A stretch of 64,000 nucleotides of DNA from Sporomusa ovata DSM 2662 (GTDB taxonomy: Bacteria > Bacillota > Negativicutes > Sporomusales > Sporomusaceae). The notes below the pieces were generated by a model, which saw only the letters and a list, made by a program, of their open reading frames with translations, did not search any database and had not been told where the DNA came from. This document shows positions 45,377 to 54,123 of the stretch, one piece after another (within the stretch, counting starts at the first letter, position 1; the number at the start of each line of letters is the position of its first letter). The stretch is taken from contig NZ_ASXP01000003.1 of assembly GCF_000445445.1 (NCBI RefSeq), forward strand, positions 930,001-994,000, in the 5' to 3' direction. Both the position numbers and the translations under genes were made by a program.

Positions 45377-46930
45377 TTATGTTATAGTTGCATTATGGTT
45401 ATTAACTTGAGGTTCAACCCTTTCCCTATTAGTTTCTTGGTTAAAGGCCTTTACAAGTGCTGCGGCCATGGCAAACATGACGATCATAAACGGAAAGGCG
45501 GCGGCAATGGCGGCAGCCTGGAGCGCTCCCAAGCCTCCGGCTATTATCAGGGCGATTGCTGCGGCGCTTGAGCTCAAACCCCAGGTGATCTTCAGCCCGT
45601 TGCCTAGGTTTAAATCCCCGCCGGAAGTGAGCATAGCCATAACAAAGGTTGCTGCATTAGCCGAGGTGATAAAGAAGGTTGCTATGACTAATACCGTCAT
45701 GAATGTTAATATACTTGCCAGGGGATAGTACTGAAACATGGCGAAAATGGCGGTAGAAGCGTCTTTTGCCACTTTGGCTGCAATATCACCATGCTGGATA
45801 ACATCAACATGCAGCGCGCTATAACCCATGACTGACAGCCAGACAAAACTCATTAAAGCAGGAGCGACAAGAACGCCTAATATAAACTCTTTTATCGTCC
45901 TGCCCTTTGAAATACGGGCAATAAAAGCACCAACAAAAGGACCCCAGGACACCCACCATGCCCAGTAAAAAATGGTCCAACTGCCGATCCAGCCGGGATT
46001 TGTATTGAAGGTATCGGCCCAAAAACTTGTTTGAACAATATTCTGCAGGTAAGCCCCGATAGTTTCGGTAAAACCGTTAAGAATATACAGGGTTGGGCCG
46101 GCGATTACTAAGGTACCCATAATTAAAACGACCAGTACCATATTAGTATCACTAAAGAACTTAATGCCGCGTTCAATTCCGCTTACTGCAGCTATTATAT
46201 ATAAAGCGGTCATCACAATGATAATAGTGATAATACTCGTCATACTTGCGGAAATACCATAGGCATAATTTAAACCGGTAGCAATCTGCATAGCCCCTAA
46301 TCCCAAAGAAGTAGCAACCCCAAAGATTGTTATAAACAGAGCTAAGCAGTCAACAAGCTTGCCCAGCCAACCATTAACACCCTTTTCCCCAATTAACGGA
46401 TAAAGAGTGGAGCTGACTAACGCCGGCAATCCTTTGCGGAACTGAAAATAAGCCATTGCCATGCCTACAAGGGCAAAAACACTCCAGGGATGTAAACCCC
46501 AATGGAAAAAGGTATAGCGCATGGCGATTTGAGCTGATTGAATACTAGAGGGGTCCCCGTAGGGAGGTTTAACATAGAATGACATCGGTTCAGCGACGCC
46601 CCAAAATACCAGACCAATGCCCATACCGCTGGAAAAGAGCATGGCAAACCAGCTCAGAGTGCTATATTCCGGCTTTTCCCCATCTTTGCCCAGGGTAATA
46701 TTGCCGAATTTGCTAAACGCTACTAGCAAGGTAAAAATTAGGATTAAACTAACTCCCAATAAATAACTCCAACCGAAATTGACTGTAATGAACTTTTGTG
46801 CTGCACTGAAAGTTTCCCCCGCCGCTGTAGGCTGAAACATTGTTAAGGAAACAAACAAAACCATAATGATTAGTGAAATTAAAAAGATAGGCAGATCCAT
46901 TTTACCAAAGAAGCTCTTTTTTTCAGTCAT
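45377..46930 (-). CDS. BCCT-family transporter
   Basis: 517 residues, 12 predicted helices, ribosome site GGAGGAG. Signature segments: SSGMGIGLVFWGVAEP and FYWAWWVSWGPFVGAFIARISKGRTIKEF. It is a different subtype from the transporter at 37698 (about half identical by eye), so it is not simply its duplicate. Sodium-coupled uptake of betaine or a related compound is likely; the substrate is unknown. It is flanked on both sides by pieces of the other BCCT type. Confidence 0.9.
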   Translation of the reverse strand: MTEKKSFFGKMDLPIFLISLIIMVLFVSLTMFQPTAAGETFSAAQKFITVNFGWSYLLGVSLILIFTLLVAFSKFGNITLGKDGEKPEYSTLSWFAMLFSSGMGIGLVFWGVAEPMSFYVKPPYGDPSSIQSAQIAMRYTFFHWGLHPWSVFALVGMAMAYFQFRKGLPALVSSTLYPLIGEKGVNGWLGKLVDCLALFITIFGVATSLGLGAMQIATGLNYAYGISASMTSIITIIIVMTALYIIAAVSGIERGIKFFSDTNMVLVVLIMGTLVIAGPTLYILNGFTETIGAYLQNIVQTSFWADTFNTNPGWIGSWTIFYWAWWVSWGPFVGAFIARISKGRTIKEFILGVLVAPALMSFVWLSVMGYSALHVDVIQHGDIAAKVAKDASTAIFAMFQYYPLASILTFMTVLVIATFFITSANAATFVMAMLTSGGDLNLGNGLKITWGLSSSAAAIALIIAGGLGALQAAAIAAAFPFMIVMFAMAAALVKAFNQETNRERVEPQVNNHNATIT

Positions 46931-47047
46931 ACTTTACTCCTCCATAATTATCTTTAGCCCTATAATCTTTTTTGATTGTCTACTTTCTCTAACCATATAA
47001 AGAAACTACGGCTTGCGCCGAATCTCTAAGCGCAAGCCGTGTTGCCC

Positions 47048-47606
47048 CTAGACCGATTCTTCAGAAAGGGCTTTATATATGCTGTAACACATAACCAGCA
47101 TAACGGGGAAAGCGGCAGCAATAGAAGCCGTCTGCAGAGTTTTCAGTGCCGTGGTACCGCCGACCAGAATCAGCATGATAGTGACGGCACCCTGCGCGAT
47201 ACCCCAGAAACCACGCAGTTTCTTACTGGGGTTCATGCCTCCGCCCGAGGTGAGCATGCCCAATACATAAGTAGCGGAGTTGGCTGCGCCGATAAAAGAT
47301 GCCACAATCAGGACAATCGCCAGCGGGGCGGTAATAGGCATACAACGGTATTGCCAGGGCTAAACCGCAAAGCGTATAAATAATCCAGACATGGACGCCG
47401 AAATCATTAAATGCAAGCATCATGGCTAAGAACATGGCTTCTGTGGTCCCGCCCTGACCCACGGGAGGAGATATGTAATGCATCATCGGTTCGGCAATCG
47501 ACCAAAAGACCAGGCTTATACCCATACCACCGCCGAAGAGCATGCTAAACCACTGGAAGTTAGTTAATTCCGGCTGCTCATCATCTTTGCCAAGCTTGAT
47601 TCTAAA
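47048..47606 (-). pseudogene. decayed BCCT transporter gene
   Basis: Two pieces of a gene like 37698-39188. The 5' part (47340-47606) reads KLGKDDEQPELTNFQWFSMLFGGGMG..FWSIAEPMMHY to CGLALA. It is then joined out of frame to the 3' part (47048-47340), PLAIVLIVASFIGAANSATYVLGML to SEESV. Roughly 230 codons are missing in between, and the first 60 or so at the 5' end. No function expected. Confidence 0.88.
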
Positions 47607-47652
47607 TTATCCTTCCCCTTCCTAAACAGGCAGTACTGATCACGAATGGATT
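47607..47652 (-). pseudogene. grdA: 3' remnant of grdA
   Basis: CAGTACTGATCACGAATGGATTTT is the last coding part of grdA (KSIRDQYC), next to bases resembling the grdA-BCCT junction at 39190-39243. It marks the right edge of the duplicated segment, abutting the ybaK stop. Confidence 0.75.
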
Positions 47653-48171
47653 TTATTCGTATTGGTCTTTATCTTCTGTACAAGTCAGATTAATGTCCAG
47701 CAATTTATTTCCACGCCATCGAATAAATTTTTCCAAATCGCTATAGGAAATAGTAACAGTTTCCGTATTTATATTAGGATGAAGTTTCATGCTGCTATAT
47801 CTTTTCATGCTTGCGTCGAGCACAACAGTGACCTCTTTGTTATCATCGTTTAATAATCCGAAAGGAGAAACCGCCCCTCGCGTTAACCCCAGATATTGCT
47901 CGAGTCGCTTTTCAGAAGCAAAACTTAACTGTTTTTCAGCTAAATGTTCTGCCAAGACCTTCAGGTTAACAGCAGTTGAATGGTCGGCAACTACCAGGAA
48001 ATGCCTATTACCTTTCTGGTTCCGCAAAAAAAGGCTTTTGCACATCACGCCATCTTCGCCGCCAATATATTGATTCCACTCCTCTACCGTATATACAGGC
48101 GGATGCTGATAGGTCTGATATGAAATATTTAATTCATTTAATACCTGAAACACTTTTTCGTCTTGTTCCAT
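47653..48171 (-). CDS. YbaK/ProX-type aminoacyl-tRNA deacylase
   Basis: 172 residues from the ATG at 48171, 7 bases after AAAGGAG. YbaK-like fold proteins hydrolyse mischarged Ala- or Cys-tRNA(Pro). Motifs: VMCKSLFLRNQKGNRHFLVV with the catalytic Lys, and LGLTRGAVSPFGLLND. The gene is not related to the neighbouring pathways and is the first one outside the duplication. Confidence 0.85.
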   Translation of the reverse strand: MEQDEKVFQVLNELNISYQTYQHPPVYTVEEWNQYIGGEDGVMCKSLFLRNQKGNRHFLVVADHSTAVNLKVLAEHLAEKQLSFASEKRLEQYLGLTRGAVSPFGLLNDDNKEVTVVLDASMKRYSSMKLHPNINTETVTISYSDLEKFIRWRGNKLLDINLTCTEDKDQYE

Positions 48172-48387
48172 CACCGAACTCCTTTTACAGACAATACTGT
48201 TTCCGTACTACTCATTGTTAGCGATGCATATGACAACCCCGGATACAGGTAAATATCACAGCCACAGCCAGACCTGTTCAATCATGGTACCGCCCACTTT
48301 TGAGCAAAACATACCATCGCAGACGCTGACTGTGGCAGCGGTTATCTAACTTAGCCTAGAATAGATTGCATTGAAGCCCATCGGCCC
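48172..48387. other. short intergenic region
   Basis: Separates ybaK from the methyltransferase operon's last gene. GCCGATGGGCT lies near its left end but no clear terminator, promoter or ORF is visible. Confidence 0.3.
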
Positions 48388-50397
48388 TCATGAATCCTGC
48401 ATATCCACAAAAAATTTCTCTTTTATTTCTTCCCTTTCCCATTCGGGACGTTCTACGGCGGTTATTTCGATAAGTGATTCAATGTAAAGATCTTTTTCTA
48501 TCATACCGGCGGACTGAGCATATTTATCCTGATGGTTTACTACCAACTCAAACTCTGTTGCTCCCGCTTTACCTGCAGCCAGCATAGCTTGTTTTTTGGC
48601 CGAATCCAGGGCATAAGCCACCGCAACTTCTAAATTTTCAAACATTTTGTACTCCCAAGGGGCATGCAGCAAATAGGTTCCATCTTTTTCGCCGGGTTTG
48701 ATCAATACTTTTACTGTTTCCATGATTTTGCCGGTTGCGGCTCCCACAGCATTGGCTACTTCCGCATGCTCCGGAATAATCAAGCCAGTATTCATTTTTT
48801 CAGCCACAGCCGGCAGCCAGGCCTGCACCGGGGCTCCAATACCAATAATCGGCATATTGATTTTAAAAGAACAGTCCAAACTCTGGTCTTGTTTGGGTGA
48901 TAAGGCTTTTTGGATAAAATACATAACCTCTGGTGTGTTTTTTATCCTAATGCTTTGCTCATCACAGCCTACAAGACTCTGAATACAGGTAATGCAAAGG
49001 TCATTGATTATTTTTTCAGAGGCCAGATGTATAAACTCATTCGAGCTTTTTCCCATCCGGCTTGCCAAAACCTCTACTCCTATTTCCGCCGCTTCCCGGT
49101 TCCATTGGTGGTAAGTTCCCTTGGCATGCAGAAGATCACTGGGAGTTAGCGATATCCTGGCAAGTACCCCTAGGTTGACAAGGTGTTGCAGGTTTAAAAG
49201 ATTAGGATCAATATCCATCCGTTGGGTTAGGTAAAATAGACTTCTTGGACCGGCTTGAAGAATTTGAATTACCTGTTTTTCCTGGTCATTCAATACTTCA
49301 TGTGTACTATCCTTAAGAAACATGAAGCAATCGGTTGCCTGGGCAAACATAAGGTCATAGGTTTTCTCAAAGTTCAATTTTAGTTCATCGACTAAATATG
49401 GATATTGGTAGCCAACAACACATAACGGCCATACCCGTTGGGGACCTACCTTAATTTCACCGTTTCTGGCAGCTTGAATGTAGCTGTCGCCACCTAAACC
49501 ATAAGTATATATTTGTGCGGCTTGCACCCGTGTGAGCCAACCGCCGACAGTTGCCCCTTCCTGGTTGATTTTAGGCACTCCGTTTTTTAAAATGGCAATA
49601 TCAGTCGTGGTCCCCCCCATATCAAGCACAAGTGCATCAGCAGACTGGGTAAGGAAGGTTCCGCCTATGATACTGGAAGCAGGTCCCGAGAGAATGGTCT
49701 CAATCGGTTTTTCACGGGCTAACGCTTCCCCCATCATACACCCGTCTCCCTTAACAACCATGATGGGTGCTTCTATCCCTTTTTCGTTAAGCACCTTTTT
49801 TACGGATTCAATCAATTCGGTGATGATCGGAATTAAACGCGCATTAAGAACTGCCGTAACGGTTCTTTCATGGAAGCCTAAGGATGTCGTTAACTGGTGG
49901 GCACATACCACCGGAAGATCCAAAATCTCGCTTACCATCCGTCTTACAGCAATTTCATGTTCAGGATTCCTTACGCTAAGATATCCCGAAATAGCTACCG
50001 CATCCACCTTGCCTTTTAGTTCGTCAATAGCTTGGCGGGTTTTCTCTACATCCAGTTCTGCGTTGGGACGCCCTTTGAGATTGTGTCCTCCCGGTAAAAC
50101 ATAAGAATGTTTTACCGGGAGAGAACCAATTGGATCATAGCCAATCATCAACAGACCTACCTCACAGCCGCGACCCTCGACAATTGCATTTGTTGCCAAC
50201 GTAGTTGACAGCGAAACCACACTGATTTTCTTAAAATCCTCAAAGTCCAAATTTGCAATACAATTTCGAATGCCAATAGATAAATTTTCACGGGTCGTCA
50301 AGGCCTTGGCCTTCTTTAGTATCTGTTTGCTCCTAAGCTCCACAACCACGCCATCGGTATAAGTTCCTCCGGTATCTATACCCAATACCAGTGACAT
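48388..50397 (-). CDS. hydantoinase/oxoprolinase-family protein
   Basis: 669 residues. An actin-like ATPase fold: GIDTGGTYTDGVVVE at the N-terminus, LVLDMGGTTTDIAILKNG near residue 255, and GAPVQAWLPAVAEKM at about 530. This family includes hydantoinase A, 5-oxoprolinase and acetone carboxylase subunits. The product ends a methyltransferase operon, so a role in ATP-dependent activation of the corrinoid or methyltransferase is possible, but this is inference; hydrolysis of a substrate amide is the alternative. It starts 17 bases after the MttB gene. Confidence 0.75.
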   Translation of the reverse strand: MSLVLGIDTGGTYTDGVVVELRSKQILKKAKALTTRENLSIGIRNCIANLDFEDFKKISVVSLSTTLATNAIVEGRGCEVGLLMIGYDPIGSLPVKHSYVLPGGHNLKGRPNAELDVEKTRQAIDELKGKVDAVAISGYLSVRNPEHEIAVRRMVSEILDLPVVCAHQLTTSLGFHERTVTAVLNARLIPIITELIESVKKVLNEKGIEAPIMVVKGDGCMMGEALAREKPIETILSGPASSIIGGTFLTQSADALVLDMGGTTTDIAILKNGVPKINQEGATVGGWLTRVQAAQIYTYGLGGDSYIQAARNGEIKVGPQRVWPLCVVGYQYPYLVDELKLNFEKTYDLMFAQATDCFMFLKDSTHEVLNDQEKQVIQILQAGPRSLFYLTQRMDIDPNLLNLQHLVNLGVLARISLTPSDLLHAKGTYHQWNREAAEIGVEVLASRMGKSSNEFIHLASEKIINDLCITCIQSLVGCDEQSIRIKNTPEVMYFIQKALSPKQDQSLDCSFKINMPIIGIGAPVQAWLPAVAEKMNTGLIIPEHAEVANAVGAATGKIMETVKVLIKPGEKDGTYLLHAPWEYKMFENLEVAVAYALDSAKKQAMLAAGKAGATEFELVVNHQDKYAQSAGMIEKDLYIESLIEITAVERPEWEREEIKEKFFVDMQDS

Positions 50398-50413
50398 TTC
50401 GGTTCCTCTTTTC

Positions 50414-51886
50414 TTAATCGTCTTCGCCCGGCATATGTCCGACAGCGTTTTCTACAAGATCTCTGATCTTTGCGGCAACATCCTTGGGCAAAGGAATCGG
50501 TTCGTGGTAATTAATAATATCGCGGACTTTTTCATTGGCTACCTGAGTCAGGGTTTTTCCGCCGGCACTTTCCCAAATACTGCGGGCAGCGCGGTTAACC
50601 AGACGTGTAGTATAATTTTCCGACACATGCTCTGCGGTATGCTCTTCAGCGGCAAAATTGCCACCAGGGCCAACCTTCTCAATTGTCTCAAGCGCTAATG
50701 TTTCCTGATCCACCCGTATGCCGCTGGTTAATCTTCTGGCCATGCCCAGAACTTCATCTGCGATTACAACAAGGTCAAGGTTTGAAGTCGTCCCGTATTC
50801 TGAGTATCCGGTATCATGATTCAAATTAGCTCCTGACATATTGGTCATAGCGATGGACAGGGCGGCCTCAATTCCAGCCTGTTCGTCGATAATACACGAG
50901 TCGGTACAGCCTGCCGTGCCAAACATCGGAATGTTCAGGTAATGGGCTACGTCGGCTAAGCCTGCCAGGAGCAGGTGCAGTTCCGGTGCTCCATAGGAGA
51001 AGATGGTTGTACCCATATCCAATATTGTATACACGCCGCCCATTATGAACGGGGCACCTTCACGGGTACATTGGCTCAAAACCATCCCGCTCAAGCTTTC
51101 ACACAAGCCTTGAACCATAACCCCTGCCATTGTCGCCGGCGCCGTTCCGCCAGCCATGATGCAAGGAGTATAAATGGTCGGCAGGCCCTTCTTAGCCCCC
51201 ATGACCAGCTTTTGGGCAGCTTCCCGGCAGTGGACGCCCGGCGAAATCGGTTCAGCATACAGGCAGATGAATGGGTTCCTTCTTAGCTCTTCCTCACCAC
51301 CGGCAATAATCTCAGCCATCTTAATGCAGTCTTCCTGGCCCCACTGATCGTTACAAACGGTAATAATCGGTTTATCGGTGTGCAAAATCTGCTGCTCAAA
51401 CTCATGACGGTCCGAAACTAGCAGGGGAACGTCCTGGACAATACCCAGCGACATCGCATAATCAATATTGGGCAGGGCGTCAAGAACCTTGGTTGCCCAG
51501 CCTACAGACTGTCTGGTAGCCCGATGTCTTTCGTTCGTGAAGGGATTTCTAGTAAACGGGGTGCAGGGGCCCGAGCCAAAATAGGCATTATTGCCTTCAA
51601 TAAAAAGTTCCCGTGCTCCCGTCCGGCTATTGCAAAGCACCACGTGTTTCTGACAAGACCGCAAGCACCGTTCGGTAATATCCGCCGGTATCCTGACTCT
51701 CTTTCCATCGACCCAGCAGCCTGCTTTTTTTAAAATTTCCAAAGACTCTTTGTCATGAAAATCCGTCCCGGTACGCCACATTGCTTCTTCCGCGGCCATG
51801 ATCAATTCATAACATTGGGCTTCCGACAATATATTCATCTTCGCACTTGAATTCGCTTTAAAGTTTGTTCTAGTTGTCAACTTCAA
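50414..51886 (-). CDS. MttB-superfamily methyltransferase (non-pyrrolysine)
   Basis: 490 residues in one uninterrupted frame, so no in-frame amber codon: the pyrrolysine of archaeal MttB is absent, as in glycine betaine methyltransferase MtgB. The barrel is visible in GIVQDVPLLVSDRH, ITVCNDQW and CTDSCIIDEQAG; ISPGVHCREAAQKL is a typical active-site loop. Methyl transfer from a quaternary amine to a corrinoid protein is the expected reaction. TTG at 51886 (or 51880) serves as start after AAAGGAGAG. 27 bases after the preceding paralogue. Confidence 0.82.
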   Translation of the reverse strand: MKLTTRTNFKANSSAKMNILSEAQCYELIMAAEEAMWRTGTDFHDKESLEILKKAGCWVDGKRVRIPADITERCLRSCQKHVVLCNSRTGARELFIEGNNAYFGSGPCTPFTRNPFTNERHRATRQSVGWATKVLDALPNIDYAMSLGIVQDVPLLVSDRHEFEQQILHTDKPIITVCNDQWGQEDCIKMAEIIAGGEEELRRNPFICLYAEPISPGVHCREAAQKLVMGAKKGLPTIYTPCIMAGGTAPATMAGVMVQGLCESLSGMVLSQCTREGAPFIMGGVYTILDMGTTIFSYGAPELHLLLAGLADVAHYLNIPMFGTAGCTDSCIIDEQAGIEAALSIAMTNMSGANLNHDTGYSEYGTTSNLDLVVIADEVLGMARRLTSGIRVDQETLALETIEKVGPGGNFAAEEHTAEHVSENYTTRLVNRAARSIWESAGGKTLTQVANEKVRDIINYHEPIPLPKDVAAKIRDLVENAVGHMPGEDD

Positions 51887-51912
51887 ACTCTCCTTTCAAA
51901 ACCATCAAATTC

Positions 51913-53379
51913 TTATCTTCCATCCGCTTTGTCTAAGATTGCCTTGATTTTGTTCAGGACTTCAGCCGAAAGTTTCTCTGACTGGTGGGTATTGATGATG
52001 CTTTGTGTCTTTTCTTTTACGCGTTGTCCTAAGCTTTTCGACCCATTAGCCTCCCAGTCAGCAATCCTGGCTCTGTTCATAACCGTCGGCCACCAGGTTT
52101 CTGTGCGGAAATATTTTAACGTATGGTCTTCACCCAGATAATGTCCGCCTGGCTGCACCGCATCAATTACACCCCGTGCCATCCGCTCTTCATTAACTTC
52201 GACACCTTTCATTATTCTGCGCGTCATCCCCATGACTTCATCGCCCATGACCAGTAGTTCCACAGAACCTGTCTGGCCATATTCCAATTGGCCGCAGCCA
52301 TAAATCAGACTTGTTCCGCTCATCCCGGCATGCAGAATCGAAAATGCCGCCTCCAAACCCATTTGCGCATCGCTGACTTTGGCATCGGTAGCACCGGCAA
52401 AGCCAAAACTAGGAATCCTAAGGAAACGCAGAACATTCGCCATCCCTGTTCCCATCAAACTGATTTCCGGTGCACCGTAAGATAAGATACCGGTCTCTTG
52501 ATTTTTTATCGTGAAGAACCCGCCGGCAATTACAGGAGCTCCTTGGCGGACTAGCTGCCCCAGAACTATCCCGACTAAAACATCAGCCAAAGCTACGACA
52601 ATGGCTCCGGCCGGAGTAGCTGGTGATGTTTCACCGGCAATAAGCTTGGTCGCATAAATATAGGGAACTCCATTGCGGGCAGCAAACAAGACCTTAGCCA
52701 ACGTCTCATCGGAATGTACAAGCGTTCCTTCTGTTTCAATTAAGAATACGGCAAAAGGATTCTTTTGAAATTCCTTTAAACTTCCGGCTACAGCAGTAGC
52801 GATATCAAGGATTGCCTGCGCTTGTTTTACTCCGGGGATTGCTTGAATAATCGGCTTGGTCGTATTGGTTACCAAAGCTTCAAAGGCATGAACTTCTGCC
52901 GTGCTTGCGTCAACGTCTGTCGGCAGACCATTATTCATGACGAAATCGATATTCTGTAATCCGTCACAAATAACAGCGGTTTTAACGACATCCTCCTTAA
53001 CCGGTTTTCTCCGCTCTGCCGTCATTGGGTCAAGCACATACACATTCCCTTGCCCTGGTCCATAATAAGCATTTGTAGTTTCTAATTTTAAGGCTCTTTT
53101 GCCATTCCGGTCACATACGGTGACGCGTGAAGGCGCACTTCTTACCGCCCACTCTGATAACGCGGAAGGAATTCTAACCCGATTGCCATCGACCCAACAA
53201 CCTGCTTTTTCAAAGATTCCACGAGCTTCTTCGTTCTGGATTTCTGACCCTGTACGTTCTAACACCTCAAGCGCCGTCATGAAAAGTTCTTCACATTGAT
53301 CCTCACTAAGCATTTCCCAAACAGTGGTCTGATTGACCGCATAATTTGCCCGCGTATAATGACTTTTTGTTGTATTCAC
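51913..53379 (-). CDS. MttB-superfamily methyltransferase (non-pyrrolysine)
   Basis: 488 residues, GTG start after GGAGAG. Paralogue of the gene at 50414 (about 35-40% by eye): NNGLPTDVDASTAEVH, LIETEGTLVHSDETLAKV, FAGATDAKVSDAQMGLEA. No amber codon. It may demethylate a different substrate or work with its neighbour on one compound. Follows the corrinoid protein gene by 31 bases. Confidence 0.82.
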   Translation of the reverse strand: MNTTKSHYTRANYAVNQTTVWEMLSEDQCEELFMTALEVLERTGSEIQNEEARGIFEKAGCWVDGNRVRIPSALSEWAVRSAPSRVTVCDRNGKRALKLETTNAYYGPGQGNVYVLDPMTAERRKPVKEDVVKTAVICDGLQNIDFVMNNGLPTDVDASTAEVHAFEALVTNTTKPIIQAIPGVKQAQAILDIATAVAGSLKEFQKNPFAVFLIETEGTLVHSDETLAKVLFAARNGVPYIYATKLIAGETSPATPAGAIVVALADVLVGIVLGQLVRQGAPVIAGGFFTIKNQETGILSYGAPEISLMGTGMANVLRFLRIPSFGFAGATDAKVSDAQMGLEAAFSILHAGMSGTSLIYGCGQLEYGQTGSVELLVMGDEVMGMTRRIMKGVEVNEERMARGVIDAVQPGGHYLGEDHTLKYFRTETWWPTVMNRARIADWEANGSKSLGQRVKEKTQSIINTHQSEKLSAEVLNKIKAILDKADGR

Positions 53380-53410
53380 TTACTTCTCTCTCCTTTCAAA
53401 CCCGCTAAGT

Positions 53411-54043
53411 TTAAGCCAAGAGCCGATTACAAAGATCTACCGCATAAGCCGCATCCTGCGCATATCCGTCCGCACCCGCTTCATCCGCGAAATCCTGGGA
53501 CAGTGGCGCCCCGCCTACAATTACTTTCACCTGATCTCTGATGCCCTCTTCTTTCATAAGTTCGATTGTGTCTTTCATATGCAGCATCGTTGTGGTAAGT
53601 AAGGCACACATTCCTAAAACATCTGGTTTGTGCTTCCGAATTTCTTCCACGAATTTTTCCGGGGAAATATCCATTCCTGCATTAATAACGGTGTAGCCTC
53701 TGCTTTCGAGCATCATTCCCACCAAATTCTTACCGATATCATGCAGGTCGCCTTTTACTGTCCCCAACAAAACTTTGCCTGCCGAAGGCATGTTTTTATC
53801 TGCAATCAAAGGTTTTACCAAATCAATCCCTGCGGTCATGGATCTCGCGGCAACCAGAACTTCCGGCACGAACATCTCCCCATTTTTAAATCGGGCACCC
53901 ACCACACTCATACCGGCAATTAAACCCTGATTGATGATATCCAAAGGCGCGGTTCCTCCATCAATCAGAGCCTTTGTTATCTCTTTGACTTTGTTAATAT
54001 TGCCGCTGATTACGCCTTTTGACAGTTCTTCTAAATTTGCCAT
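53411..54043 (-). CDS. corrinoid protein of a methyltransferase system
   Basis: 210 residues. N-terminal helical cap domain (GMSVVGARFKNGEMFVPEVLVAARSM), then the B12-binding Rossmann domain with GDLHDIGKNLVG (D-x-H-x-x-G, lower cobalt ligand His) and ADGYAQDAAYAV near the end. It takes methyl from the MttB-type enzymes and gives it to a methyl-THF-forming enzyme. Located between the component B and MttB genes. Confidence 0.9.
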   Translation of the reverse strand: MANLEELSKGVISGNINKVKEITKALIDGGTAPLDIINQGLIAGMSVVGARFKNGEMFVPEVLVAARSMTAGIDLVKPLIADKNMPSAGKVLLGTVKGDLHDIGKNLVGMMLESRGYTVINAGMDISPEKFVEEIRKHKPDVLGMCALLTTTMLHMKDTIELMKEEGIRDQVKVIVGGAPLSQDFADEAGADGYAQDAAYAVDLCNRLLA

Positions 54044-54123
54044 TCTTTTTATCCCCTTTCAAATGTGTCTTTTTCTTGAGAACCGGACATATCATTGCCG
54101 ATCCTCGCTATATAAGTGTTTGC

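Noticed and set aside
50414..53379. Pyrrolysine-containing MttB
   Set aside because: Both frames are complete without an internal TAG, so these are the non-pyrrolysine type.
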